From positions 1-62,028 of the forward strand of contig FZQZ01000015.1 in the NCBI GenBank assembly GCA_900199555.1: a stretch of 62,028 nt of DNA. Reading direction: 5' to 3'. Position 1 is the stretch's first letter. Each line of letters begins with the position of its first letter. Below are positions 16,602-26,003 of this stretch, piece by piece. The DNA is from Prevotellaceae bacterium MN60 (lineage in GTDB: Bacteria > Bacteroidota > Bacteroidia > Bacteroidales > Bacteroidaceae). A model generated the notes under the pieces. The model saw only the letters and a program-made list of their open reading frames with translations, had not been told where the DNA came from and did no database searches. The translations under genes and the position numbers were made by a program.

Positions 16602-19600
16602 ATGAAACAAACGAAACGATTGTTTTTAAGTTTCTTGACGCTGCTGCTCGCTACGATGACGTACGCACAGGAGGTGACAGGAACTGTGTCTGACTCTTTT
16701 GGGCCAGTGATTGGAGCTACAGTCATGGAGAAAGGAACCACCAATGGCACGGTGACTGACTTCGACGGAAACTTTACACTCAAAGTGAAAGCCGGCACTA
16801 CGCTGGTGTTTAGCTATGTGGGCTATCTGACGCAGGAGTTGCCTGCTCAGAATGGCATGCAGGTCATGCTGAAAGAAGACAGCAAGCAGCTGCAGGAAGT
16901 AGTAGTGACAGGTTACACTACCCAGCGCAAGGCCGACCTGACGGGTGCTATCTCTACCGTCAGCGTTGACGAGATGGCTAAGCAGAACGAGAACAACCCG
17001 ATGAAGGCCCTGCAGGGTCGTGTTCCAGGCATGAACATCTCTGCCGACGGTAATCCTTCGGGTGCTGCTACCGTGCGCATCCGTGGTAATGGTTCACTGG
17101 AACATAACGATCCTCTTTATATTATTGATGGTGTGCCCACCACTGCCGGTATGCACGAGTTGAACGGCAACGATATCGAGAGCATCCAGATTCTGAAGGA
17201 TGCAGCCTCGGCATCTATCTATGGTTCGCGTGCTGCCAATGGTGTGATTATTATCACCACGAAGAAGGGTAAGGAAGGTAAGATCAAGGTCAACTTCGAC
17301 GGTTCTGTCGCTGCCTCGTTCTATACCAACAAGATAGAGACCATGAATGCCTCGGAGTGGGGACGTGCCTTCTGGCAGGCTAACGTCAACGATGGTATGA
17401 ACCCCTCGAACAACAACCTGGGTTACAACTACGACTGGAGCTACGATCAGAATGGCAACCCCGTGCTGAACAAGATGACCATGAACATGTACCTCGACGA
17501 GAATGGTACCGTACGTGCCGGTGACACGGACTGGTTTAAAGAGGTGACGCGTACGGGTGTCGTTCAGCAGTATAACCTCTCTGTCAGCAATGGCTCAGAG
17601 AAGGGCCACTCCTTCTTCTCATTAGGTTACTACGACAACCAGGGTACCATCAAGGACTCTTGGTTCAATCGTCTGTCTGCCCGTGCTAATGCAGACTATA
17701 AGCTCTTTGATGGCAAGCTGACCATCGGTGAGAACTTCACGCTGAACCGCAACAAGGGTGTCGATGCTCCTGGCGGTATCCTGCAGAATGCACTGCAATT
17801 CAACCCCAACTTCCCCATCTATGCAGAGAACGGCCAGTATGCTCAGGCTCTGGGTGCTTACTCAGAGCGTGAGAATCCGCTGAGCATGATTCGCAATGCT
17901 AAGGACAACGAGTATACCCTGTGGCGCATGTTCGGTGACGTTCATCTGAGCGTAACCCCGTTCAAGAACTTTACCTTGCGCACCACTTTAGGCTTGGACT
18001 ACACCCAGAAGGAGCAGCGCTTCTTCATGTACCCCATTGCCAATGGTAAAGTAAAGCGCACCGACACAGCCGTAGAGAGCAAGCAGGAGCACTGGATGCG
18101 CTGGATGTGGAACGCCATTGCTACCTATAACCTGGAGATTGGCAAGCACCGTGGTGATGCCATGATTGGTATGGAGGTCAACCGCGAACAGACCAAGTGG
18201 AGCAGTGCCCAGCGCTATGAGCTGGCTATCTTGAATACAGACTATATGTGGCCGTCAGCCGGTTCTGGCAAGCAGTTGGCTTTAGGTTCTGGCGATGGCT
18301 ATTCGCTGGTGTCCTTCTTTGGTAAGGTCAACTATACCTATGATGACAAGTACCTGGCTTCGTTCACCATCCGTCGTGACGGTTCCAGCCGTTTCGGTAA
18401 GAACAACCAGTATGGTACCTTCCCCTCTGTCAGTGCCGGTTGGCGCCTTTCTGAGGAGTCGTTCATGAACTTCACCAAGAGCTGGCTGGACAACCTGAAG
18501 GTTCGCTACTCTTGGGGACAGACGGGTAACCAGGAAATCTCCAACATCGCACGCTATACCATCTATAAGTCTGTGGTATCTACAGGCTTGTGGGGCAGTG
18601 GTCAGGCAGGTTCTGCCTATGACATCACTGGCCGTAACGGCGGCTACGACCTGAGCAATGGCTACGTTCGTCAGCAGCGTGCCAATGAGGACATCAAGTG
18701 GGAGACCACCACGCAGCATAACATCGGTGTCGACTTCGCCTTCCTGCACAACAGCATCTATGGTAGCTTCGACTGGTTCGACAAGAAGACAACCGATATC
18801 CTGCTCTTCATGGACGGCATCGCCTCGATGGGCGAGGGCGCCTCACAGTGGATCAATGCCGGTGAGGTGAAGAATACCGGTTGGGAATTCAGCCTGGGTT
18901 ACCGTCATAAGCTGGCCAATGGTTTCTCATGGGACATCAATGGTAACATCAGCCGTTATAAGAATGAGATTACGAAGTTGCCTGAGACGGTGGCTGCCAA
19001 GGGTACGTATGGTGGTAATGGCGTGAAGAGCGTCGTTGGTCGCCCCATGTATTCTGAGGTGGGCTATGTCGCTGACGGCATCTTCAAGAGTCAGGAGGAA
19101 ATTGACAACCATGCACAGCAGGACGGTGCAGGACTTGGTCGCATCCGCTATAAGGACCTGAACGGTGATGGCAAGATTACCGAGGCCGACCAGGACTGGA
19201 TCTACGACCCGACACCCGACTTCACATGGGGTCTGAACATCTACCTGCAGTACAAGGACTTCGACTTCACCATGTTCTGGCAGGGTGTGCAGGGTGTTGA
19301 TGTCAACTGTATTGGTTATAAGTCGCAGACCGACTTCTGGGCCAACTCTAACGTCAACGTGCCTTACCTGAACAAGGGTACACGCGTGTTGAACGCCTGG
19401 AGTCCAGCCAATCCTAACAGCGACATCCCCGCACTGACCACATCAGACACCAACCGCGAGGGTCGTCTGTCAACCTACTACATCGAGAATGGCTCTTATG
19501 CCAAGCTACGTACCGTGCAGCTGGGCTATAACATGCCAAAGAGCATTACTGAGAAGCTGAAGATGAACCGCATCCGTCTGTACGTCTCTGCCCAGAACCT

Positions 19601-19706
19601 GCTGACCATCAAGAGCGGCAAGTTCACTGGCAACGATCCTGAGCGTCCTGGATTTGACTATCCTATTCCTCTCAACCTCACCTTCGGCGTGAATGTAGGA
19701 TTCTAA
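16602..19706 (+). CDS. susC: SusC-like TonB-dependent outer membrane transporter
   Basis: A 1034-residue outer membrane importer of oligosaccharides. A signal peptide ends near residue 22 (ATMTYAQ). It is followed by a carboxypeptidase-regulatory-like domain (VTGTVSDSFGPVIGATVMEK to about residue 95), a TonB-box-like LQEVVVTGY, the plug (PLYIIDGVP, ILKDAASASIYGSRAANGVIII) and a C-terminal beta barrel ending in GVNVGF. Length and order are normal for SusC. It is paired with susD 32 bp downstream, and with the GH32 genes and fructokinase points to fructan oligosaccharides as substrate. Confidence 0.95.
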   Translation: MKQTKRLFLSFLTLLLATMTYAQEVTGTVSDSFGPVIGATVMEKGTTNGTVTDFDGNFTLKVKAGTTLVFSYVGYLTQELPAQNGMQVMLKEDSKQLQEVVVTGYTTQRKADLTGAISTVSVDEMAKQNENNPMKALQGRVPGMNISADGNPSGAATVRIRGNGSLEHNDPLYIIDGVPTTAGMHELNGNDIESIQILKDAASASIYGSRAANGVIIITTKKGKEGKIKVNFDGSVAASFYTNKIETMNASEWGRAFWQANVNDGMNPSNNNLGYNYDWSYDQNGNPVLNKMTMNMYLDENGTVRAGDTDWFKEVTRTGVVQQYNLSVSNGSEKGHSFFSLGYYDNQGTIKDSWFNRLSARANADYKLFDGKLTIGENFTLNRNKGVDAPGGILQNALQFNPNFPIYAENGQYAQALGAYSERENPLSMIRNAKDNEYTLWRMFGDVHLSVTPFKNFTLRTTLGLDYTQKEQRFFMYPIANGKVKRTDTAVESKQEHWMRWMWNAIATYNLEIGKHRGDAMIGMEVNREQTKWSSAQRYELAILNTDYMWPSAGSGKQLALGSGDGYSLVSFFGKVNYTYDDKYLASFTIRRDGSSRFGKNNQYGTFPSVSAGWRLSEESFMNFTKSWLDNLKVRYSWGQTGNQEISNIARYTIYKSVVSTGLWGSGQAGSAYDITGRNGGYDLSNGYVRQQRANEDIKWETTTQHNIGVDFAFLHNSIYGSFDWFDKKTTDILLFMDGIASMGEGASQWINAGEVKNTGWEFSLGYRHKLANGFSWDINGNISRYKNEITKLPETVAAKGTYGGNGVKSVVGRPMYSEVGYVADGIFKSQEEIDNHAQQDGAGLGRIRYKDLNGDGKITEADQDWIYDPTPDFTWGLNIYLQYKDFDFTMFWQGVQGVDVNCIGYKSQTDFWANSNVNVPYLNKGTRVLNAWSPANPNSDIPALTTSDTNREGRLSTYYIENGSYAKLRTVQLGYNMPKSITEKLKMNRIRLYVSAQNLLTIKSGKFTGNDPERPGFDYPIPLNLTFGVNVGF

Positions 19707-19738
19707 AGACCACGAATGCAATTAAACGAATAAAAGTT

Positions 19739-21487
19739 ATGAAAACAACATATATAAAATACATCTGTGCCATGTGCGCCATCTGCGGTCTGACGGCTTG
19801 TTCTGATTTCCTAGAGGAGCAGGTGCCACAGGCTACGCTGACTCAGGACGAGGTGAAGAAACCTGAGTATATCGATAATGTGCTGATTTCTGCCTATGCC
19901 GGACTGCTCAGCATTGAGGACATGAACTCCTCGTTCTCTTTATGGAACTACGACACTCGTTCCGACGATGCTTATGTAGGCGGTGCCGACTTCTCCGATG
20001 GTGAACCTTTCCATATTCTGGAGCTGCACACCACCGTGATGACTAAAGACTGGCCTTACAATGACATCTGGCAGCGCTTCTATAAATTCTTGTCACGTGT
20101 AAGCTTGTCACTCGACATGCTGAACGAGGCCGACCAGAGCAATGCTACCATCCAGCAGCGCACTGCCGAGATGAAGTTCCTGCGTGCCTATGGCCACTTC
20201 CAGCTGAAGCGCCTGTTCAAGAAGATTCCTTTTGTCAACAAACTGAACATGACAGAGGACGACTATAACAACATGTCGAACACGGAGTATACCAACGACG
20301 AGGGCTGGCAACAGATCATCAACGACCTGGAGGATGCCTATGCCGTACTGCCCGTGACACAGAGCGAGAAGGGCCGTCCCACCAAGGCCGCTGCAGCAGC
20401 CTTCCTGGCAAAGGTCTACCTCTATAAGGCTTACCATCAGGACAATGCCAACAACAACCAGGTGACCAGCATCAACGAGGCTGACCTGCAGAAGGTCGTT
20501 GACTATACGAATCCTTCTATCTATGCCGCTGCCGGCTATGGCCTGGAGAGTGACATGCACAACAACTTCCGTCCTGAGGAGCAGTATGAGAATGGCAAGG
20601 AGAGCATCTGGGCCATCCAGTACTCTAAGAACGACGGTACCACTTGGGGCAACTTGAATTTCTCTAACCGTCTGATAGTACCCTGTATTCCTAAGGTGCA
20701 TGACTCTGGTTGCGACTTCTACAAGCCCTCTATCAACCTCGTCAATGCCTATCGTACCAATGCCGACGGACTGCCTCTCGTGGCTACAGCAGCCACCAAG
20801 GACTACGAGGTGGGCTCTGCACAGACTGTCGATCCACGTCTCTTCGTCACCGTTGGTCTGCCAGGTACTCCCTACATGTTCAACACCAGCTACATGATGA
20901 GCAAGACCAATACGTGGAGCCGCTCAGGTGGTAAGTATGGTTACTTCGTGTCGCTGAAGCAGAACGTAGACCCCGCAACCATCAACGAGTACATCTTCAA
21001 TGCCGACAACCAGTGGGCCAGCTCTATGAACCGCGTCGTCTTCCGCTATGCTGACGTGCTGCTCATGCGTGCCGAGGCGCTGGCTCAGCAGAACAAGCCT
21101 GCCGAGGCCATCGCACTGGTCAACCAGGTGCGTGAGCGTGCTAAGGCGATGGCTGCCAACAGCGTCGTGTCTAACTATCCTAATAAATATGGTGTACACT
21201 TTGCCATCAATAGCTATAAAGGCACCTACGACAAGGATGCTGCTATGGAGATTGTGAAGACTGAGCGTCGTCTGGAACTGGCTATGGAGAGCGAGCGCTT
21301 CTTTGACCTCGTACGCTGGGGCGATGCTGCTACCGTCATCAACAAGTTCTATACTTCTGAGAGCGAGAAGATGAGCTTCCTGAAGGGCGCCTGGTTCACT
21401 GCCGACAAGAACGAGTATCTCCCTATTCCCTGGGAGCAGTTGTCAGCCTCTAACGGTCACTATACACAGAACTGTGGCGAGTGGTAA
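19739..21487 (+). CDS. susD: SusD-like surface glycan-binding lipoprotein
   Basis: A 582-residue lipoprotein that sits on top of SusC and captures oligosaccharides. The lipobox LTAC gives the lipidated C21. The N-terminal part is helical and TPR-like; the RagB/SusD signatures include FLRAYGHFQLKRLFKKIPFV (about 144-163) and the C-terminal motif TERRLELAMESERFFDLVRWG, where the family ends in a short helix-rich tail. It follows susC directly and precedes a second binding lipoprotein. Confidence 0.95.
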   Translation: MKTTYIKYICAMCAICGLTACSDFLEEQVPQATLTQDEVKKPEYIDNVLISAYAGLLSIEDMNSSFSLWNYDTRSDDAYVGGADFSDGEPFHILELHTTVMTKDWPYNDIWQRFYKFLSRVSLSLDMLNEADQSNATIQQRTAEMKFLRAYGHFQLKRLFKKIPFVNKLNMTEDDYNNMSNTEYTNDEGWQQIINDLEDAYAVLPVTQSEKGRPTKAAAAAFLAKVYLYKAYHQDNANNNQVTSINEADLQKVVDYTNPSIYAAAGYGLESDMHNNFRPEEQYENGKESIWAIQYSKNDGTTWGNLNFSNRLIVPCIPKVHDSGCDFYKPSINLVNAYRTNADGLPLVATAATKDYEVGSAQTVDPRLFVTVGLPGTPYMFNTSYMMSKTNTWSRSGGKYGYFVSLKQNVDPATINEYIFNADNQWASSMNRVVFRYADVLLMRAEALAQQNKPAEAIALVNQVRERAKAMAANSVVSNYPNKYGVHFAINSYKGTYDKDAAMEIVKTERRLELAMESERFFDLVRWGDAATVINKFYTSESEKMSFLKGAWFTADKNEYLPIPWEQLSASNGHYTQNCGEW

Positions 21488-21524
21488 TGAAGAGTTTAAA
21501 GTTTAAAGTTTATAGTTGAAAGAT

Positions 21525-22907
21525 ATGAAAACGATATATAGTATCATTTGCATGGTTTGTCTGCTCTGCGGGTTCACTGCCTGCAACGACGACCATACGG
21601 GCAGCATCAATGTTGGCGGCTCGTGTCTGGTAGAGTCTTTTGAACTCAACAACCAGTTCAAGGCTACCATCAGCCATGAGAAGCGTCTCATCAAAATCAA
21701 GGTTCCTGAGACCTTTGCACAGAAGGGCGACATGGAGATTACCAGTCTCACTCTTCCTGCTGGCGCCTCTGCTAACTTTAAGTTGGGCGACCACATCAAT
21801 CTGAATGCTGACAAGACGCTGCGCGTCACCAATGGCGACCTGCAGCTGGAGTATCAGGTTAGCGTACGCAACGATGAGGCCCTGCTGACACAGTTCCTGC
21901 TGGAGGGTGTCAAGGGTGCCATCAACCAGGATGACAAGACGGTTACCGTCAGTGTGATGGCCAGCAGCGGCATCGACCTCTCTAATGCTACCTTCGAGGC
22001 TGTGGTTAGCGAGGATGCTACCTGCAGTCCTGCCAGCGGTACGAAGGGCAACTTCACAGAGCCTTTCCTGCTGACCGTCAATGACAATACGGCAACCAAT
22101 GTATATACCGTCAATGTGACGCTGATACAGGCTCCTGTCGCTATCTTCGTGGGCGACGCTGAAAATGTAGAGGCACTGAACGACGAGGAGAAGGCTGCTG
22201 CCAAGTGGCTGACAAGTAATGTCGCCGGTTCAGCATATCTCTCATGGAGTGACATTAACTCTGGCAGCGTGTCGCTTGACAAGGTTCGCCTGGTATTCTT
22301 CCATCGCCACTGCCCGGCTTATGGCAACTACAATGGCTTTGCCGATGCCGAGACAGGCGCTATGACTGCACTGCCCAAGATGAAGGAACTCTACCAGAAT
22401 GGTGTAGGCTTCGTACTGCAGCGCTCAGCTGTCAACTATGCCATCGCACTGGGTGCACAGCCTGCGGACTCTTATCCTAACAACGTCTGGGGTGGCAACG
22501 GAGAAGGTTCCGACGTGATGGGACCCGAGCCTTGGACCTATCGTGTTGCTGACATCAACCATCCATTGTGGAAGGACCTGAAGCGCTCAACAGGACTGGG
22601 CGACGACCGCATCATCACACTCGACGAGGGCTACACCATCTGTAACACCACATCACAGTACGGCTTCTGGGGTGACTATCCTGACGAGAATGCTGTGGCT
22701 GCTAAGACTGGCGGTCGTGTCCTCGGTGGCGACGGCAATGTCTCTTCATGGGAGTTGAAGAATGCCGCAGGCAACTACGGTAAGGGAGGCATCGTCTGCT
22801 TCGGTACTGGTGTCTTCGACTGGAACTCTCCGACTCCTTACACCTCTGTATACCACGACAACTTGGGACAGATTATGCTCAACGCACTGGAGTACCTTGG
22901 TAAGTGA
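21525..22907 (+). CDS. DUF4960-like surface lipoprotein, candidate fructan-binding protein
   Basis: A 460-residue lipoprotein with lipobox FTAC and lipidated C20 when started at the second in-frame ATG (21525). Residues about 25-205 look like two small beta-sandwich (Ig-like) repeats (QVSVRNDEALLTQFLLEG, YTVNVTLIQAP). Residues about 205-460 form one domain with conserved-looking Trp and His patches (FHRHCPAYGNYN, WGGNGEGSDVMGPEPWTYR). The position after susD is that of the surface glycan-binding protein of the B. thetaiotaomicron levan locus, and I recall DUF4960 for that family. The binding role is inferred from position. Confidence 0.75.
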   Translation: MKTIYSIICMVCLLCGFTACNDDHTGSINVGGSCLVESFELNNQFKATISHEKRLIKIKVPETFAQKGDMEITSLTLPAGASANFKLGDHINLNADKTLRVTNGDLQLEYQVSVRNDEALLTQFLLEGVKGAINQDDKTVTVSVMASSGIDLSNATFEAVVSEDATCSPASGTKGNFTEPFLLTVNDNTATNVYTVNVTLIQAPVAIFVGDAENVEALNDEEKAAAKWLTSNVAGSAYLSWSDINSGSVSLDKVRLVFFHRHCPAYGNYNGFADAETGAMTALPKMKELYQNGVGFVLQRSAVNYAIALGAQPADSYPNNVWGGNGEGSDVMGPEPWTYRVADINHPLWKDLKRSTGLGDDRIITLDEGYTICNTTSQYGFWGDYPDENAVAAKTGGRVLGGDGNVSSWELKNAAGNYGKGGIVCFGTGVFDWNSPTPYTSVYHDNLGQIMLNALEYLGK

Positions 22908-22912
22908 ATAGA

Positions 22913-23003
22913 GAAGGCTGCGATTAAGCGAGAGCAGTGCCATGCTTGCATGAGCAATGCCGAGCGTAAGCAGGCTCGACCGTAGGTCAATAGTGAAAAG
23001 TGA
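22913..23003. repeat. GC-rich palindromic spacer followed by TAGTGAA units
   Basis: Between the binding lipoprotein and GH32 genes lies a mosaic of short inverted strings (gcgagagcag, gcttgcatgagc, cgagcgtaagcaggctcg) followed by caatagtgaaaagtga. Shorter pieces of the same kind occur in the sufC-sufD, mreB-mreC and mreC-mreD spacers. It looks like a dispersed intergenic repeat rather than a gene. Confidence 0.45.
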
Positions 23004-23027
23004 TAAAAAAATAAAGAAATAAGAATT

Positions 23028-24683
23028 ATGAAGACAATGATATATTCAGCAATCGCACTCATCCTGTCAGCCTCTGCGCTGACAGCATGCAGCAGCGACG
23101 ACGGTGTGACGGGCGATCCCGCTCGCAACTGGGCAGGTACAACAAATGCGTTCACCCCCACTGACGAACAAGGCTTTGGCACCTACTACATGCCAGCTAT
23201 CGGACGCGTCGGAGACCCCATGCCTTTCTACGATAAGAAGGCTGGCGACTTCAAGGTGCTCTACCTGCAGGAGTTCGACAATAATATGAGTCACCGCTTC
23301 CATCCCATCTGGGGCGTCTCTACCAAGGACGGCGCCAGCTACCAGTCACTGGGCGAAGTGCTGCCCTACGGCAGCAACGACTATGTGCAGGATGCTGCGC
23401 TGGGTACCGGCTGTGCCTACTACGACGAGGCAAACGGCCTGTACTACATCTACTATACCGGTCACAATGGCAACTGCCAGTATCGTGAGGTTGTCATGCG
23501 TGCTACCTCTACCGATTTCAAGACGTGGACAAAGGACGAGCTGTGGGCACTCAATGGTCCCGACTACGGCTATTCTGCCAACGACTTCCGCGACCCGCAA
23601 ATCTTCGTGGCTGACGATGGACTCTACCGCATGGTGATCTCTACCTATCCCAAGAATGGTGGCGACCCGCAGTTTGCTGAGTTCAAGTCCAGCGACCTGA
23701 AGAACTGGGAACATGTCGGTCCCTTCAAGATGATCTGGGACCGCATGCTGGAATGTCCTGACATCTTCAAGATGGGCGATTACTGGTATCTGGTCTATAG
23801 TCAGAGCTTCCGCGCCAGCTGGAGCCGCAAGGTGAAGTATATGTTCGCCGACAGCTGGGAAGCACTGAAGGACTGCTTCAACAACGGTCCCAAGTGGCCT
23901 GCCGATGGTCCGCTGTGGCGCGAGGGCAATCTCGACACCCGTGCCTTCTATGCAGGCAAGACAGCCTCTAACGGCACCGACCGCTTCATCTGGGGCTGGA
24001 CACCATACCGCTCTGGTGCCGACATCCACGAGAAGAACATCAACGTGGGTGCTGGCGACGGCAATGAACCTAACTGGAGTGGTGCCCTGGTATGCCACAA
24101 ACTCATCCAGCATGCCGATGGTATGCTGTCGATGGGTGCCGTGCCCGCTATGGCAGCCAAGTATGGCAAGCCTCAGGAAGTCAAGGTGATGGCATCCAAT
24201 GGCTACGACAATGGCAAGCTCAGCGGCGACGATGCCTATGTGCTCTACAGTCGTCTGGGCACCTGCAACCACATCTCGTTCAAGGTGACCACCTCCAACA
24301 ACTGGGATAAGTTCGGAGTCTCCTTCGTACGCAGCACTGACCCCGACTACTACTATACGCTCGTTGTCAATCCCGAGGAGGAGAATGCCCGCAAGGTGAA
24401 CTTCGAACAGGAAGGCTATCGCATCAAGACCAACGACCAGGGCGAAGAGGAGAAGGTCTATGGCAAGGGCTTCATCGAGGGTGCCGACGGCTATGGATTC
24501 TATCGTCCCGAGAACAACGAGTACAACATCGACATCTATACCGACAATAGTGTTCTCGTCATGTACATCAACGACATCGTCTGCTGCACCCACCGCATCT
24601 ATGGCATCCAGAAGAACTGCTGGAGCATCAACAACTATGGTGGTAACATCACCATTAGCGACTTGAAGATCAGTCAGCAGTAA
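23028..24683 (+). CDS. GH32 surface fructanase lipoprotein
   Basis: A 551-residue family 32 glycoside hydrolase with lipobox LTAC and C21, so probably anchored at the cell surface. Catalytic motifs are in divergent form: the nucleophile D63 in VGDPMPFYD instead of the usual NDPNG, RDP at 188-190, and the acid/base E242 in ECPDIF. The divergent first motif with a surface lipid anchor is the pattern of the endo-levanase in the B. thetaiotaomicron levan locus. The extra C-terminal beta domain (from about residue 385) may bind sugar. It should cut long fructan chains into pieces for SusCD. A 415-residue frame on the opposite strand is a shadow. Confidence 0.88.
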   Translation: MKTMIYSAIALILSASALTACSSDDGVTGDPARNWAGTTNAFTPTDEQGFGTYYMPAIGRVGDPMPFYDKKAGDFKVLYLQEFDNNMSHRFHPIWGVSTKDGASYQSLGEVLPYGSNDYVQDAALGTGCAYYDEANGLYYIYYTGHNGNCQYREVVMRATSTDFKTWTKDELWALNGPDYGYSANDFRDPQIFVADDGLYRMVISTYPKNGGDPQFAEFKSSDLKNWEHVGPFKMIWDRMLECPDIFKMGDYWYLVYSQSFRASWSRKVKYMFADSWEALKDCFNNGPKWPADGPLWREGNLDTRAFYAGKTASNGTDRFIWGWTPYRSGADIHEKNINVGAGDGNEPNWSGALVCHKLIQHADGMLSMGAVPAMAAKYGKPQEVKVMASNGYDNGKLSGDDAYVLYSRLGTCNHISFKVTTSNNWDKFGVSFVRSTDPDYYYTLVVNPEEENARKVNFEQEGYRIKTNDQGEEEKVYGKGFIEGADGYGFYRPENNEYNIDIYTDNSVLVMYINDIVCCTHRIYGIQKNCWSINNYGGNITISDLKISQQ

Positions 24684-24710
24684 GAGATTATTTGCGACAA
24701 ATAAGAAAAA

Positions 24711-24746
24711 ACGTTCAAGGTAGCGTAAAAATGTTACCTTGAACGT
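24711..24746. promoter_or_regulatory. CGTTCA inverted repeat C, operator or terminator
   Basis: ACGTTCAAGGTA (24711-24722) and TACCTTGAACGT (24735-24746) form a perfect 12-bp inverted repeat with a 12-nt spacer, 27 bp after the GH32 stop, followed by ATTTTTTT. It can serve as a terminator, but its outer halves ACGTTCA/TGAACGT with flanking A and T runs are the same as in operator A, so it may also bind the regulator. Confidence 0.6.
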
Positions 24747-24797
24747 ATTTTTTTATTCTATGAAACATTATTGATAGTACTTATTGTATTTTAATAC

Positions 24798-24805
24798 TAA
24801 TTTTG
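24798..24805 (+). promoter_or_regulatory. -7 box for the gene at 24845
   Basis: TAATTTTG, 39 bp before the ATG. As with the other promoters in the island, no well-spaced TTTG is present. Confidence 0.5.
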
Positions 24806-24844
24806 CAGCAACAAAACAATATTAACCCTAAAACAACAACGCTT

Positions 24845-25708
24845 ATGAAAAAAGTATTTTTACTCATGTGCCTGATGGCAACCACAGTTATCGCTTCAGC
24901 AACCGACGTTTGGGAAGGAGAGCACGCTGTTAACTGGGATAATACCCTGCAAATCGAAAAGGGTAAGTTTACAGATATGAAGGTTGGCGACAAACTCGTC
25001 ATTGAGTTTAAGGACGCTACAGACAAGGTTATCGAGCTGCACAGCAACGGAGGAATGCTCCCCGGCACACGCTTTGAACATCACATTTACTCCGACCAGA
25101 GCAGTGTTGAGGTCTTCGCTACCCCTGCAATGCTTGCATCCCTGAAGGAGTATGGCCTTGAAGTCTGCGGTGCCGAGTTCACCGCTACCAAGATATGGTA
25201 TGGCGACGGTAAGGACAATGTCGATGAGAACACGGTCTGGACAGGCTATTTCTGGATGGACAGTTGGAGCACGCTGGAGATTACAAAGAACTGCTTCGCC
25301 GGCGTTGACTGGAGCAAGGTCAAGGCTATCCGCTTCTATTCTGAGGCCAACCGTACCGACTACGTCATCAATGTTCTGACCAAGTGGGGCGATGGTGGCA
25401 AACTGGGCGATCAGAGCACGATGACTATGACCAACGAGTATGCAGAGCTCAATGTAGAGGATATCGATATGGCAGCAGCCCTTGCTGATGTTGACCGCCT
25501 GATGATTCAGTGCAACAAGGAGGCTGGCGAACCTTTCAACTTTACAGCCGTCGTGCTCGTCAAGGATGGTGCTACTGGCATTGCTGCCGTTGCCAAGAGC
25601 CAAGAGCAAACTGCCAACAGCCAATACTTCAACCTCGCTGGTCAGCGTGTCGCTCATCCTGCAAAAGGCCTGTATATCGTCAATGGAAAGAAAGTTATTG
25701 TTAAATAG
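24845..25708 (+). CDS. secreted protein of unknown function with two beta-sandwich-like halves, end of the fructan locus
   Basis: A 287-residue secreted protein that I do not recognise as a named family. The start at 24845 gives a signal peptide (MKKVFLLMCLMATTVIASA). Two halves share a pattern: VWEGEHAVNWDNTLQIEKGKF...GDKLVIEF near residues 20-55 and VWTGYFWMDSWSTLEITKNCF...VKAIRFY near 130-165, suggesting a duplicated jelly roll rich in surface Trp and Tyr, as in carbohydrate-binding modules. The C-terminal tail (YFNLAGQRV...KGLYIVNGKKVIVK) is the shared sorting-like tail. It has its own -7 box and a CGTTCA repeat upstream, so it is probably co-regulated with the fructan genes. Confidence 0.7.
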   Translation: MKKVFLLMCLMATTVIASATDVWEGEHAVNWDNTLQIEKGKFTDMKVGDKLVIEFKDATDKVIELHSNGGMLPGTRFEHHIYSDQSSVEVFATPAMLASLKEYGLEVCGAEFTATKIWYGDGKDNVDENTVWTGYFWMDSWSTLEITKNCFAGVDWSKVKAIRFYSEANRTDYVINVLTKWGDGGKLGDQSTMTMTNEYAELNVEDIDMAAALADVDRLMIQCNKEAGEPFNFTAVVLVKDGATGIAAVAKSQEQTANSQYFNLAGQRVAHPAKGLYIVNGKKVIVK

Positions 25709-25761
25709 TTAGGTTTGGTTAGTAGTTTTTTGATGAAAAGATTGTTAGTTAGTTAGTGTGC

Positions 25762-25797
25762 CGCCCGCAGTCTACACAGACTGCGGGCGTTTTTTTT
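25762..25797 (+). terminator. strong terminator at the end of the fructan locus
   Basis: CGCCCGCAGTCT (25762-25773) pairs perfectly with AGACTGCGGGCG (25778-25789), 4-nt loop, followed by eight T residues. Confidence 0.85.
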
Positions 25798-25937
25798 ATT
25801 GTCGCTGAAATACCTTCCCTTCACTGGCGTCAAGCGCTCTTTTAATATTAGTCCCTGTGGCATCCGGGGGAGGCTAGGTTGCTGTAGGAATGTTTCATTG
25901 TTTTTGGCTCTATTTTCCTTGTTTCTGTATTGCGAAT

Positions 25938-26003
25938 AGTTTGACGACACTTTGCGAGGAGTTTGACGACATAATTCGAGGAGTTTGACGACACAATGCA
26001 AAG
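25938..26003. repeat. three tandem 22-bp iteron-like repeats
   Basis: AGTTTGACGACA starts at 25938, 25960 and 25982, a period of exactly 22 bp, with the remainder of each unit partly conserved (tttgcgagg, taattcgagg, caatgcaaag). There are no spacers of CRISPR size. Confidence 0.75.

Noticed and set aside
23346..24593. 415-residue open frame on the minus strand
   Set aside because: It is antisense to the GH32 lipoprotein gene, with low-complexity composition (V/I/A/G-rich) and no family motif. It is a shadow of codon bias.
24711..24750. Pure terminator with no regulatory role
   Set aside because: Not dismissed outright: the stem and T run fit a terminator, but its ACGTTCA/TGAACGT ends match operator A, so it is listed as ambiguous.
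25938..26003. CRISPR array
   Set aside because: Three units with an exact 22-bp period leave about 10 bp between conserved cores, too short for spacers.
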